Counted from the first letter of the stretch, positions 16,436-25,700 are shown. The stretch is 40,108 nt of DNA from Streptomyces aurantiacus (GCF_001418335.1 NZ_LIPP01000003.1:1-40108); one strand, 5' to 3'. Numbers and translations: made by a program. Notes: generated by a model not told the origin, from the sequence alone.

Positions 16436-16568
16436 GCGGGGTTTCCGCCTCGGTCACGGAGTCCCCGACGGGCGGTGCTGTCACCGATCGGGTGCGGATG
16501 TCACGAATACGTGCCCCTTGTGGCAGAAGGGTCGCGGGGCACCGCCCACCGCCCACTACCCTGGTGGG

Positions 16569-17969
16569 GTGACCATTCGTCTGTACGACACCAGCGCCCG
16601 GCAGATTCGCGACTTCACCCCGATCACGCCGGGTTGTGTCTCGATCTACCTCTGTGGCGCCACGGTGCAGGCGGCTCCGCACATCGGGCACATCCGGTCC
16701 GGGCTCAACTTCGACATCATGCGCCGCTGGTTCGAGTACCGCGGCTACGACGTGACGTTCATCCGCAACGTGACGGACATCGACGACAAGATCATCAGGA
16801 AGTCCGCGGAGCAGGACAGGCCCTGGTGGGCCATCGGCTACGAGAACGAGCGCGCGTTCAACGACGGCTACACGGCACTGGGCTGCCTGCCGCCGACGTA
16901 CGAGCCGCGGGCCACCGGACACGTGACCGAGATGATCGAGATGATGCGCACGCTCATCGAGCGCGGTCACGCGTACGAGGCCGACGGGAACGTCTACTTC
17001 GACGTGCGGTCCCTGCCCGGCTACCTCTCGCTCTCCAACCAGGACCTAGACGAGCTGCGGCAGCCCGCGGAGGACGGCGAGACCGGCAAGCGGGACCCGC
17101 GGGACTTCGCCATGTGGAAGGCCGTCAAGCCCGGAGAGCCCTCCTGGGAGACGCCCTGGGGGCGCGGCCGGCCCGGCTGGCACCTGGAGTGCAGTGCCAT
17201 GGCGCACAAGTACCTGGGCTCCGCCTTCGACATCCACGGCGGCGGCATCGACCTGATCTTCCCGCACCACGAGAACGAGATCGCCCAGGCCAGGGGGGTC
17301 GGCGACGAGTTCGCGCACTACTGGGTGCACAACTCGTGGGTGACCATGAGCGGCGAGAAGATGTCGAAGTCGCTCGGCAACTCCGTACTCGTGAGCGAGA
17401 TGGTCAAGGAGTGGCGGCCCATCGTGCTGCGCTACTACCTGGGCACCCCGCACTACCGCTCCACCATCGAGTACAGCGAAGAGGCGCTGCGCGAGGCCGA
17501 GTCGGCGTTCGCGCGGATCGAGGGCTTCGTACAGCGTGTGGTGGAGAAGGCCGGGGGAGCGGTCGAGCCCGCGGCCGAGGTGCCGCCGGCGTTCGCCGAG
17601 GCGATGGACGACGACCTGGGCGTGCCCGGCGCCCTCGCCGTCGTGCACACCACGGTCCGCCAGGGGAACTCCGCGCTGGCCGCCGACGACAAGGAAGCGG
17701 CCGTCGCCCGGCTCGCCGAGGTCAGGGCCATGCTCGCCGTCCTCGGACTCGACCCGCTCGACCCGCACTGGGCGGGCGAGAGCGACCGGGGCGAGGACCT
17801 CCACGGAGTCGTGGACACGCTCGTACGCCTGGTGCTGCAGCAGCGCGAGTCGGCCCGGGCGCGTAAGGACTGGGCCACCGCCGACGCCATCCGGGATCAG
17901 CTCAACCAGTCCGGTCTCGTCATCGAGGACGGCCCCCAGGGCCCGCGCTGGACCCTCGGCCCGCGCTGA
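16569..17969 (+). CDS. cysS: Cysteinyl-tRNA synthetase
   Basis: This 466-aa class I synthetase charges tRNA-Cys. Motifs are [18 protein letters not shown], which gives zinc ligand Cys29 and HIGH at 38-41, then [14 protein letters not shown] (zinc Cys), [15 protein letters not shown] and KMSKS at 264-268. The helical anticodon-recognition end includes [18 protein letters not shown] chose GTG 16569 ([16 protein letters not shown]) because the family starts here. A -10-like TACCCT at 16557-16562 is so close that a leaderless transcript is likely. A longer in-frame start at 16518 would add 17 non-conserved residues. The upstream neighbour ispF ends 133 bp earlier. Confidence 0.96.
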   Translation: MTIRLYDTSARQIRDFTPITPGCVSIYLCGATVQAAPHIGHIRSGLNFDIMRRWFEYRGYDVTFIRNVTDIDDKIIRKSAEQDRPWWAIGYENERAFNDGYTALGCLPPTYEPRATGHVTEMIEMMRTLIERGHAYEADGNVYFDVRSLPGYLSLSNQDLDELRQPAEDGETGKRDPRDFAMWKAVKPGEPSWETPWGRGRPGWHLECSAMAHKYLGSAFDIHGGGIDLIFPHHENEIAQARGVGDEFAHYWVHNSWVTMSGEKMSKSLGNSVLVSEMVKEWRPIVLRYYLGTPHYRSTIEYSEEALREAESAFARIEGFVQRVVEKAGGAVEPAAEVPPAFAEAMDDDLGVPGALAVVHTTVRQGNSALAADDKEAAVARLAEVRAMLAVLGLDPLDPHWAGESDRGEDLHGVVDTLVRLVLQQRESARARKDWATADAIRDQLNQSGLVIEDGPQGPRWTLGPR

Positions 17970-17985
17970 ACTTTCCTTGATCGAT

Positions 17986-18013
17986 TGTGCCGTCCGGGTG
18001 TCCGGGCGGCACA
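17986..18013 (+). terminator. Hairpin after cysS
   Basis: A 12-bp stem (TGTGCCGTCCGG with CCGGGCGGCACA, one G-U pair) with a 4-base loop lies 17 bases after the cysS stop. Confidence 0.75.
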
Positions 18014-18075
18014 CTTCATAGACGTACGGCGTCGGACGGCATCGGAGCCGTACGGCACAGACGGCACAGACGTGT

Positions 18076-18101
18076 CAGACGTACGACACAGACGTACGAC
18101 A
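18076..18101. repeat. 13-bp tandem repeat upstream of rlmB
   Basis: CAGACGTACGACA is present twice in tandem (18076-18088, 18089-18101), with related ACGGCACAG words just before. It occupies the rlmB 5' region. Confidence 0.75.
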
Positions 18102-18146
18102 TCCGCGCGGCGTACACCCGTACGCCATCACACAGACAGGTAGGTC

Positions 18147-19091
18147 ATGGCCGCTAACAACCGCCGCATGTCCGGCAAGAAGGGCGCGCAGGTCGGCAGT
18201 GGCGGCCAGCGACGCCGGGGTCTCGAAGGCAAGGGCCCCACCCCGCCCGCCGAGGCGCGCAAGGGACACAAGAAGAACCGCGTCGCCGGCGCCAAGGCCA
18301 AGCAGGCCGTGCGCCGGCCCTCGCCGCGCGGCGGCCGGGGCGGCAAGGGCACGTCCGAGATGGTCGTCGGGCGCAACTCCGTCGTCGAGGCGCTGCGCGA
18401 GGGCGTCCCCGCCACGATGCTGTACGTCCAGCAGTTCATCGACAACGACGAGCGGGTGCGCGAGGCGCTCCAGCTCGCCGCGGACCGCGGCGGCATCCAC
18501 CTCATGGAGGCCCCCCGCCCCGAGCTGGACCGCATGACCAACGGGCTCAACCACCAGGGGCTCGTTCTCCAGGTCCCGCCCTACGAGTACGCGCACCCGC
18601 AGGACCTCGCGGTCGCCGCGCACGACGAGGGCAAGGACCCGCTGATCGTCGCGCTCGACGGGGTGACGGACCCGCGCAACCTCGGTGCCGTCGTCCGGTC
18701 CGTCTCCGCCTTCGGCGGTCACGGCGTGGTCGTGCCCGAGCGCCGGGCGGCCGGCATGTCCGCCGGTGCCTGGAAGACCTCCGCCGGCGCCGCCGCCCGC
18801 ACGCCCGTCGCCCGCGCGTCCAACCTGACGCGGGCCCTGGAGAGCTACAAGAAGGCCGGCCTCGTCGTGGTCGGTCTCGCCGCGGACGGCGAGGCCGAGG
18901 TCGGCGATCTGGAGGCGCTCGGCGGCCCGGTCGTCATCGTCATCGGCAGCGAGGGCAAGGGCCTCTCCCGGCTCGTCGGCGAGACCTGCGACTTCCGGGT
19001 CAGGATTCCCATGCCCGGTGGCACGGAGTCGTTGAACGCCGGTGTGGCCGCGGGAGTTGTGCTGTACGAGGCGGCTCGGCGCCGGGCGTGA
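18147..19091 (+). CDS. rlmB: 23S rRNA 2'-O-ribose methyltransferase, RlmB/TrmH type
   Basis: This 314-aa SpoU-class SPOUT methyltransferase uses SAM to methylate the 23S rRNA G2251-type position. A Lys/Arg/Gly-rich N-terminal tail of about 70 residues ([20 protein letters not shown]) is followed by the substrate-binding domain from [14 protein letters not shown]. The three SPOUT motifs follow: [11 protein letters not shown] near 176, [14 protein letters not shown] near 264, and [20 protein letters not shown] near 289, the trefoil-knot SAM site. ATG 18147 is preceded by an AGGTAGGTC stretch. cysS followed by rlmB is a common actinobacterial order. The exact target nucleotide is inferred from family only. 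Confidence 0.93.
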   Translation: MAANNRRMSGKKGAQVGSGGQRRRGLEGKGPTPPAEARKGHKKNRVAGAKAKQAVRRPSPRGGRGGKGTSEMVVGRNSVVEALREGVPATMLYVQQFIDNDERVREALQLAADRGGIHLMEAPRPELDRMTNGLNHQGLVLQVPPYEYAHPQDLAVAAHDEGKDPLIVALDGVTDPRNLGAVVRSVSAFGGHGVVVPERRAAGMSAGAWKTSAGAAARTPVARASNLTRALESYKKAGLVVVGLAADGEAEVGDLEALGGPVVIVIGSEGKGLSRLVGETCDFRVRIPMPGGTESLNAGVAAGVVLYEAARRRA

Positions 19092-19164
19092 ACGCCGGCG
19101 ACGGCTGCCGCCGGGCGTGAACGGTGGAGACCGCTGTCGCCGGGCGATCTGATCCGCGGGTGCG

Positions 19165-19215
19165 TGGGGGCTGGTCGCGCAGTTCCCCGCGCTCCTTACG
19201 GGCCGCAGGGCCCGG
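19165..19215. repeat. Streptomyces-type dispersed intergenic repeat
   Basis: The stretch begins GGGGGCTGGTCGCGCAGTTC and contains GTTCCCCGCGCTCCTTACG. It closely resembles a short partly palindromic repeat scattered between Streptomyces genes. It lies in the gap between rlmB and the DoxX gene. Confidence 0.55.
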
Positions 19216-19295
19216 GGACGGCCGGTTGATCTTGATGCTGTCCGGACAGATCGGGCCGGTCAAGGCAGTGTCCTAACCACACGTCACTCGGTTAG

Positions 19296-21014
19296 ATGAG
19301 TGTGGACACCAGAACACCCCGCACACCCACGGGGGACCGCTCGTCGGGACTCGACGACGTTCCCGCGCTGAGCATGGTGAAGGTGCCGAGCGATCCGGCG
19401 CAGGTCATCGTCAACCATGCGAGCTTCCGAGTGGAGCTGGGCGCCGCGTCGCGGCCCCAGCCCCGGCATGCCGCACGGGACATGAGCTCGGGCGGCGACA
19501 CCGCGCGCATTCCCGTCGCCGGAACCGCCGCAGGCACCCGCCGCCGCGCGCCCGTCGTCTGGAGCGGCAGGTCCGCCCCCGACGACACCGGCGCCACCCG
19601 GCTGTTGCAGGCCGCACGGAACACGAGCCTTCAGTACGGCGCCGAGACACCGGCGGGCGAAGGCGGTGCGACCCAGGTCATTCCGCGCGTCGACGGTGCC
19701 GGGCCCCCCGGGTTCGACGTCGACGCCACCGTCGAGACCCCGACCTTCCCCGGCCCCGAGACCCGCCTCCTGCCGCAGCAGATGCGCAGCGCCGGCAGCG
19801 CGTACGAGGAGGTCGACGAATCCCCGTACGGGCGGGGCGAGTTCGAGGGCGGCTCGTACGACGACGAGTACGGGCACGACGAGTACGGGCACGACGGATA
19901 CCGGGCCGACGAGTACCGGGACGAGGGCGACGGGGCGCGCAAGCGGCACGGAGCCACCCCCGTCCGGCACGGGTACTACCCCGGCCGCCGGATGAACCTC
20001 GGCGTCGTCCTGCTCCCGCTGCGCGTCTTCCTCGGCTTCATCTCCATCTACGCCGGCATGGGCAAGCTCTGCGACCCCGTCTACTTCGACGGCGGCAAGC
20101 GCGGCTCCATGGTCAAGTGGCTCAACTCGCTGCACCCCTGGGACCTCGCCGAGCCCCTGCGCGAGTTCGCGCTCCAGCACCCCGTCGGTGCCGGACTCCT
20201 CATCGCCTTCTTCCAGGTGATCGTCGGCGTCCTCACCGTCCTCGGACTGTGGCAGCGGGTCGCGGCGGTCGTCGGCGCACTGCTGTCGGCGGCGCTGCTG
20301 CTCACCGTCAGCTGGAAGTCCGTCCCCGCCTACGACGCGCCCGACATCATCTACCTGGCGGCCTGGTCGCCGCTGATCATCGCGGGCGCCCCCGTCTACT
20401 CCATCGACGGCCGCCTCGCGGGCGAGGCGTGGCGCACGCTCGGACCGCGCACCGAGATCTGGCAACTGCGCCGCCGCGTCCTGCGGCGCGGCGCGCTCGT
20501 CACGGCCATCGTCGTTGGACTCACCCTGCTCGTCGGGTCGTTGCTCGGCGGCGCAGTCCGCGACTCCGACCGCGTGGTCGTCCCCGGGCCCGGCGAGGCC
20601 CCGCGCAACGAACTGCCCGGCTCCCCGCTCCCGGAGGAGCCCGGCGCTCGCCGGGACAAGCAGAGCCCGTCGGCGTCCGGCTCGCCCACCCAGGGCGCGA
20701 CGTCGGCGAGTCCCTCGGGCGCCGCGAGCTCACCGGGTGCGCCGGCCCGCGAGACGGCCGGCGCGAGCGCCGGGCAGCCCAGCCAGACGCAGGGCGCGGG
20801 TCAGGCCCCGCCGCAGCAGTCGGCGCCCCCGCAGGCGCCCAGCACCACCGCGGGACCGTCCTCCTCGGGCGGCACCACGGGCGGCACGGGTACGGACGGC
20901 GGCAGCGGCTCCGGGGGCGGGTCCGGCGGCGGCTCGGGCGCTGGTGGCGGCTCCGGTGGTTCCGGCGGCGGCTCCGGCGGCAACTCCCGCCTCGTGGGCG
21001 GCCTGCTCGGCTGA
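19296..21014 (+). CDS. DoxX-family membrane protein with long N- and C-terminal tails
   Basis: This 572-aa protein has a cytoplasmic N-terminus of about 230 residues that is largely disordered, with Asp/Glu/Tyr/Gly repeats (DEYGHDEYGHDGYRADEYRD). A DoxX-type membrane domain spans about 233-385 (VVLLPLRVFLGFISIYAGMG then KLCDP, four helices). A further TM helix lies at 399-421, and an outer Pro/Ser/Gly tail of 150 residues ends in GGGSGGGSGAGG-type repeats. DoxX proteins are four-helix membrane proteins linked to redox balance or thiosulfate/quinone chemistry; here the catalytic role is unknown. The Gly-Ser tail may cross the cell wall. The gene follows rlmB as in other Streptomyces. No good ribosome site precedes ATG 19296. 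Confidence 0.88.
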   Translation: MSVDTRTPRTPTGDRSSGLDDVPALSMVKVPSDPAQVIVNHASFRVELGAASRPQPRHAARDMSSGGDTARIPVAGTAAGTRRRAPVVWSGRSAPDDTGATRLLQAARNTSLQYGAETPAGEGGATQVIPRVDGAGPPGFDVDATVETPTFPGPETRLLPQQMRSAGSAYEEVDESPYGRGEFEGGSYDDEYGHDEYGHDGYRADEYRDEGDGARKRHGATPVRHGYYPGRRMNLGVVLLPLRVFLGFISIYAGMGKLCDPVYFDGGKRGSMVKWLNSLHPWDLAEPLREFALQHPVGAGLLIAFFQVIVGVLTVLGLWQRVAAVVGALLSAALLLTVSWKSVPAYDAPDIIYLAAWSPLIIAGAPVYSIDGRLAGEAWRTLGPRTEIWQLRRRVLRRGALVTAIVVGLTLLVGSLLGGAVRDSDRVVVPGPGEAPRNELPGSPLPEEPGARRDKQSPSASGSPTQGATSASPSGAASSPGAPARETAGASAGQPSQTQGAGQAPPQQSAPPQAPSTTAGPSSSGGTTGGTGTDGGSGSGGGSGGGSGAGGGSGGSGGGSGGNSRLVGGLLG

Positions 21015-21015
21015 G

Positions 21016-21095
21016 GAACTCGTACGACGCCGAACTCGTAGGACGCCGAACCCGTACGACGCCGAACTCGTAGGACGCTGAACACGTACGACGCC
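21016..21095. repeat. Five 16-bp tandem repeats in alternating A/B form
   Basis: Five contiguous 16-bp units begin 1 base after the DoxX stop codon. Units 1, 3 and 5 contain CGTACGACGCC; units 2 and 4 contain CGTAGGACGC(C/T). The real period is therefore about 32 bp. The last unit merges into the left arm of the terminator hairpin. Confidence 0.9.
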
Positions 21096-21137
21096 GATGG
21101 GGCCCCGCACCACTCAGGTGCGGGGCCCCATCGGCGT
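21091..21137. terminator. Very strong bidirectional terminator
   Basis: A perfect 21-bp stem (21091-21111 with 21117-21137) has a 5-base loop ACTCA. It separates the convergent DoxX and nucleotidyltransferase genes. Confidence 0.92.
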
Positions 21138-21173
21138 ACGCGTCCAGACCCGGAAGGGTGCGGCGGCGGTGGT

Positions 21174-21905
21174 TCAGCGGCCCAGCGCCGCCAGCTCCTT
21201 GGCCGCCTCCGTGAGGTCCTTGGCCGTGTCGATGGCGCGCCAGTAGGCGCCCTGCGGGATCGGATAGCCGGCCAGGCGGCGTTCGCGGGCGAGCCGCGGG
21301 AACGTGGAGCGCTCGTGGTCACCGAGGGCGGGCAGCAGGTCGGCGAACTCGGGGGAGAAGACGTACACGCCCGCGTTGATGCCGTACGCGGTCGGCGGGG
21401 ACTCGATGAAGTCCGTGATGTGACCGAAGTCGTCGGTCTCGACGGCGCCCCAGGGGATGCGGGGACGAGCCAGCGCGAGGGTCGCCACCGCGTCGCGCTC
21501 GGTGTGGAAGTCCGCCATCTCCCGCAGCGAGAAACGGGTCCAGATGTCACCGTTCGTCGCGTACCAGGGGCGGTCGGGGTGCGGCAGGTGCTTGGCGGCG
21601 TACTTGAGGCCGCCGCCCCGGCCCAGGGGCTCCGACTCGACCACGGTGGTCACGGAGACGGGCAGATCCGCCGACTCAAGCCACTCCTGGAGGACTTCGG
21701 CGAGATGACCGCAGGAGACGACGACGTCGGTGACGCCCTCCTCGGCGAGCCAGGCCAGCTGGTGGCCGATGATCGGAGTCCCGGTGCCGGGGATCTCGAC
21801 CATCGGCTTGGGACGGTCGTCGGTGTAGGGACGCAGCCGCGAGCCCTGGCCGCCGGCCAGGACGACAGCTTGAACGGGGCGCGACGCGGCGTTCGGATCG
21901 GTCAT
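21174..21905 (-). CDS. Sugar-1-phosphate nucleotidyltransferase
   Basis: This 243-aa GT-A-fold enzyme of the mannose-1-phosphate guanylyltransferase / glucose-1-phosphate thymidylyltransferase group activates a sugar phosphate with NTP in the cytoplasm. The N-terminal signature AVVLAGGQGSRLRPYTDDRP then KPMVEI (residues 13-38) contains the GGxGxRLxPxT loop and catalytic Lys. The metal Asp is in NGDIWTRFS. EPLGRGGGLKYA and INAGVYVFSPE motifs support the call. It has no C-terminal left-handed beta helix, as expected for a short family member. The start is ATG 21905. Sugar and base specificity cannot be told from sequence. Confidence 0.9.
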   Translation of the reverse strand: MTDPNAASRPVQAVVLAGGQGSRLRPYTDDRPKPMVEIPGTGTPIIGHQLAWLAEEGVTDVVVSCGHLAEVLQEWLESADLPVSVTTVVESEPLGRGGGLKYAAKHLPHPDRPWYATNGDIWTRFSLREMADFHTERDAVATLALARPRIPWGAVETDDFGHITDFIESPPTAYGINAGVYVFSPEFADLLPALGDHERSTFPRLARERRLAGYPIPQGAYWRAIDTAKDLTEAAKELAALGR

Positions 21906-21960
21906 GCCCGAACTGTACGTCGCGCCCCGCGGGGCGGACCGTCGGGGTTTGGGGCGGGCT

Positions 21961-21995
21961 CCCCGTACCCCTTACGGGGCCGGGGCGTGGCCCCG
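21961..21995 (-). terminator. Paired hairpins downstream of small secreted-protein gene
   Basis: Two adjacent GC-rich hairpins occur: CCCCGTA with TACGGGG (21961-21979) and CGGGGC with GCCCCG (21981-21995). They lie just after the stop of the minus-strand gene at 22011. The sequence also resembles dispersed Streptomyces intergenic repeats. Confidence 0.55.
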
Positions 21996-22010
21996 TGCCC
22001 CCAGTCGGGC

Positions 22011-22493
22011 TCAGGTGTGCTGGGCTGCTACGCCCGCTGCGAAGGACGTGTCGCACACCGGGCGGGCGAACGACTGGGCGCGGGTCGGGCCGTACGCCTG
22101 CACCGCCGCGCGGCCCAGCGCACGGGCGATGGAGGCGCAGTGCCTGCCGAGGGAAGGACGGGCGTGCACGGCCTCCTGGAGGTGGGTGAGGGCAGCTCCC
22201 GGGTTCTTCTCCTGGAGTTCCAGCAGGAGCTTGTCGCGCAGCACGTCCTGTGGAGCACGGGACGGGGCGCGCCGGGAGACGTCCTCGGCGGATGCGGCGA
22301 GTGCTGACGTCGAGGAGTCGTTCCCCGACCAGTCGACTCGGGTGACCGCGAGCGTCCCGGAGAGCACCAGGACGACGGGCAGAACGAGGGCGAGAGTACG
22401 GCCGATTCGGCGGGCCGGACCGCGGCCGCGTCGTGTCGGACGGCCGGAGGGGCCGCGGCCGTGTCGCGTCGAGTGGTTAGTGGAGTGCTTCAC
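22011..22493 (-). CDS. Small membrane-anchored or secreted protein
   Basis: This 160-aa protein has a strongly basic N-terminus (RPTRRGRGPARRIGR), one hydrophobic segment (TLALVLPVVLVLSGTLAVT, about residues 33-51) and an extracytoplasmic helical domain with LRDKLLLELQEKNPGAALTH and HCASIARALGRAAVQAYGPT, followed by FARPVCDTSFAAG. Two Cys (GRHC and PVC) could form a disulfide. The segment could be an uncleaved anchor or a signal peptide with an AVTRVDW junction. I do not recognise a named domain. Its place between the nucleotidyltransferase and msiK is as in other Streptomyces. Function unknown. Confidence 0.75.
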   Translation of the reverse strand: MKHSTNHSTRHGRGPSGRPTRRGRGPARRIGRTLALVLPVVLVLSGTLAVTRVDWSGNDSSTSALAASAEDVSRRAPSRAPQDVLRDKLLLELQEKNPGAALTHLQEAVHARPSLGRHCASIARALGRAAVQAYGPTRAQSFARPVCDTSFAAGVAAQHT

Positions 22494-22640
22494 GCGAGTG
22501 AGGGTAGCGCGGGGTGATGATTTGGCGACATTTAGTAATCAGTTCGGGGGACGGGGGCGTGCTCGTTTTCGAGTTTGATGTTGACGAACAGGGATCGAAA
22601 TGACCGTTGTGCCGGGGTATTTGTCGACAACGAAGCGGCA

Positions 22641-22680
22641 ACGAAGAAGGCCCCGCAGCAGTCTGCGGGGCCTTCTTCGT
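22641..22680. terminator. Strong terminator downstream of msiK
   Basis: A perfect 18-bp stem (22641-22658 with 22663-22680) has a 4-base loop CAGT. It lies 80 bases after the msiK stop codon. Confidence 0.9.
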
Positions 22681-22760
22681 CAACCTGGGTGAATTCTCCG
22701 GGATCAGCCGGAGCCGGGATCGGCCGGGTTCAGGTCGGGATCGATCGGGATCGATCTGGG

Positions 22761-23897
<1,137 letters not shown>

Positions 23898-23950
23898 GGT
23901 GCTTGGGCCCCCTTCACCGGCAGGAACGTGCCGGACGATCCGTTGTAAAG

Positions 23951-23982
23951 GTGGTGTGCCACCACGGAACGATCCGTAGTGG
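23951..23982. promoter_or_regulatory. Inverted repeats upstream of msiK
   Basis: CCACCACGGA-ACGA-TCCGTAGTGG (23959-23982) is a 10-4-10 imperfect palindrome (9 of 10 pairs). GTGGTG-TGC-CACCAC (23951-23965) overlaps its left arm. It lies 54-85 bp upstream of the msiK start, a likely operator site. It does not match the DasR consensus I know. Confidence 0.5.
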
Positions 23983-24106
23983 TGTAGTCCACATGAGCGG
24001 ACTGGATCTGGACGCTACCTCGCGTTCACCGCTCTGTCAGTAGGCAGGAGGGTGTGAACTTCGACGAAATTTTCGAGGTCCGCCGCCAGGGCGGCAACTG
24101 CGTGGC

Positions 24107-24132
24107 TTGGGCCGAGGGGGTCTGTGTACAGT
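24107..24132 (+). promoter_or_regulatory. Candidate tRNA-Thr promoter
   Basis: A -10-like TACAGT at 24127-24132 lies 36 bases upstream of the tRNA. A weak -35-like TTGGGC starts at 24107 with short spacing. Low confidence. Confidence 0.3.
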
Positions 24133-24168
24133 GGAGCCGCCTTCGCGCGCGGCGTTGTAGCGCGCCAT

Positions 24169-24242
24169 GCCTCCTTAGCTCAGCTGGCCAGAGCAACGCA
24201 CTTGTAATGCGTAGGTCGTCGGTTCGAATCCGACAGGGGGCT
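24169..24242 (+). tRNA. tRNA-Thr (anticodon UGU)
   Basis: The cloverleaf is readable. The acceptor stem pairs GCCTCCT with AGGGGGC, then discriminator T. The anticodon stem ACGCA/TGCGT encloses loop CTTGTAA with anticodon TGT at 24203-24205. The T-arm contains GGTTCGAATCC. CCA is not encoded (TCCG follows), as usual in actinobacteria. It reads ACA (and by wobble ACG) threonine codons. tRNA 3' ends are common integration sites, and sequence downstream looks foreign or decayed. Confidence 0.95.
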
Positions 24243-24672
24243 CCGACAGGATGGATGACCCGCCGCGGGACTCGTGGGCCCGCGGGACCCGTGGGGCCGT
24301 GGGCCCGTTGGGTTCGGCCATGGCCGAGCTCCCGCAGTGGCGGCGCAAGGGCGGTGAGCCTTGATGAGGACCGCCGAGGCGTCTCGCAGGGACCGTTCTG
24401 GCGTACTTCCTGCTCCCGTACTTCCTGCTCCCGTACTCCCTACTCCTGCACTCCCTACTCCTGTACTCCCTGATCCCGTACTCAAAGCGATGTACGTCAG
24501 GAACCGCGCGTACTGCCGTTCCAGTAGCCGTAGTGCCAGAACAGGGAGGACGACAAAGGCAGAAGGTCAGGACATCGTGGTGTGCGCGTGGACCTTGAGT
24601 GCTGCGGAACGCCCTTGGCGCCAAGCTGCACCCAACGGCCGTACCTGTCCCCACGACCCGCAAGGAAGCCGA
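24243..24672. other. Region after tRNA-Thr with repeats, no supported gene
   Basis: 430 bases. It starts with GGGCCCGCGGGACCCGTGGG-like sequence, then holds a 15-bp repeat array. Open frames here are repeat artefacts. The base composition is less coding-like than the neighbours. It may be a decayed integrated element. Confidence 0.45.
24403..24483. repeat. 15-bp tandem array, five and a half copies
   Basis: The units are GTACTTCCTGCTCCC (two exact copies), then three diverged copies (GTACTCCCTACTCCT, GCACTCCCTACTCCT, GTACTCCCTGATCCC) and a partial GTACTC. It is 160 bases downstream of tRNA-Thr. Confidence 0.9.
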
Positions 24673-24834
24673 ATGGCCGCGACTGATGGCTCGCCTCCCC
24701 AACCGACGTTCCACCATCGGCCCAACTCACTCGATCTCCGCTCCGCGACACAAGGTGGCACGCCACGAGGGCCCTCCGGACAGGCCGGCCCGAACCGCCG
24801 GTTGCTTCGCAGCCGCCCGGAAGCCACCCGATGA
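24673..24834 (+). CDS. Possible small ORF coupled to TM peptide gene
   Basis: This 53-codon frame starts MAATDGSPPQPTFHHRPNSL and has AAGGAAG about 5 bases before its ATG. It ends in an ATGA overlap with the next gene's start. The ribosome site and overlap favour a real gene; the composition (Pro, Arg, Ser) is not informative. No recognised family. Confidence 0.3.
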   Translation: MAATDGSPPQPTFHHRPNSLDLRSATQGGTPRGPSGQAGPNRRLLRSRPEATR

Positions 24835-25022
24835 ACGTGACCTCCTCGGCGGTGCTGATCTTCGGCATCGCGTCCTTCTTCGTCGTCAGAAGCAAGTCGG
24901 CCAACGCCGGCGGGGCGCTCTTGTTGTTCCTCTTCGGCTTCTTCGCCGCCGGGACCGGAGCCGCCCAGCCCATTCACGACCTGGCGGCCTCCTTCGCCCG
25001 TTTCCTGTCTGACATCGGCTGA
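24831..25022 (+). CDS. Small two-helix membrane protein, possibly plasmid/ICE-derived
   Basis: This 63-aa protein has two hydrophobic segments, SSAVLIFGIASFFVV (5-19) and GALLLFLFGFFAAGTGAA (28-45), joined by a RSKSANAG loop and ending PIHDLAASFARFLSDIG. Small TM proteins of this shape accompany transfer (spread) genes in Streptomyces plasmids and integrative elements; I infer that link from shape and from its place downstream of a tRNA, not from homology. GGAAG lies 9 bases before the ATG. It converges on a TetR gene. Confidence that it is a real protein is fair; function is unknown. Confidence 0.6.
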   Translation: MNVTSSAVLIFGIASFFVVRSKSANAGGALLLFLFGFFAAGTGAAQPIHDLAASFARFLSDIG

Positions 25023-25038
25023 AGTCGAAGGGCGTTGA

Positions 25039-25653
25039 TCACGGATGCGGTGAGGAGAAAGCGGCTCCCATCGCCCGGTCCAGGATCTGCGCGAGGGTGT
25101 GCGGCTGGTTGGTCGAGGTCCAGGCGATCAGAGCGGCCTCGACGCAGCCCAGTGCGGCGGCGATCACGGCGTTGGCGCGTGGGTCGGCGGCGTCGGCGGG
25201 GTCCGCGCCGAGGCGGCGGGCGATCTCGTCGTGGAGCAGTACGTGCCAGCGGGCGTTCTTCTGGCGGTGCCAGGCCGCCAGTGCCGGAGTGTTCACCATC
25301 AAGCGGGTGAGGCGCAGGGTGCGCTCGTCGTGGCCCTCGTACTGGTCGATCAGCGGACTGAGCGCTCTTCGCATGGCGACCCACGGCGCTTCCCCGGGAG
25401 GCCGGGCAGCGAGGGAGTCCCGCAGGTACTCGCCGGCGTCGTCGGTCGTCCCGAACAGGGCCTCTTCCTTCGAGTGGAAGTACCGGAAAAACGTGCTGCG
25501 CGAGATCTCGGCGGCCGCACAGATGTCGTCGATCGTCGTTTCCTCGTAGCCGCGATCGAGGACCAGATCCTGGACGGTCGCGGCCACCTCGGCGCGCATG
25601 GCCCGAGTCGCTCGCTCCCGTGCGCCGCGCGGAGCCTGGTTCGCATTCTTCAT
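25039..25653 (-). CDS. TetR-family transcriptional regulator
   Basis: This 204-aa repressor has an N-terminal HTH at residues 38-62 (ETTIDDICAAAEISRSTFFR then YFHSKEEALFG) and a helical ligand-binding domain (SPLIDQYEGHDERTLRLTRL, ALGCVEAALIAWTSTNQ) of the type seen in mycofactocin/TetR C-terminal groups. The start is ATG 25653; longer frames upstream run into the divergent SDR and are rejected. The 78-bp gap to that SDR has room for one shared operator. The gene probably represses itself and the SDR. The inducer is unknown. Confidence 0.9.
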   Translation of the reverse strand: MKNANQAPRGARERATRAMRAEVAATVQDLVLDRGYEETTIDDICAAAEISRSTFFRYFHSKEEALFGTTDDAGEYLRDSLAARPPGEAPWVAMRRALSPLIDQYEGHDERTLRLTRLMVNTPALAAWHRQKNARWHVLLHDEIARRLGADPADAADPRANAVIAAALGCVEAALIAWTSTNQPHTLAQILDRAMGAAFSSPHP

Positions 25654-25663
25654 CGCCCAACGA

Positions 25664-25700
25664 TACTGCACATCATAAGTGGTACTGTGTCTCACCAATG
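25664..25700. promoter_or_regulatory. Shared TetR/SDR control region
   Basis: This AT-richer stretch between the divergent genes contains TACTG twice, 19 bases apart, and CAC(N7)GTG. It is the only place for promoters of both genes. The exact operator is not resolved. Confidence 0.35.

Noticed and set aside
21016..21095. CRISPR array
   Set aside because: The repeats are contiguous with no spacers, are only 16 bp long, and no cas genes are present.
24175..24717. Minus-strand frame with SREYGSRKYGS-type repeats
   Set aside because: The repeats come from the 15-bp array, and the frame runs through the tRNA on the opposite strand; no ribosome site or homology.
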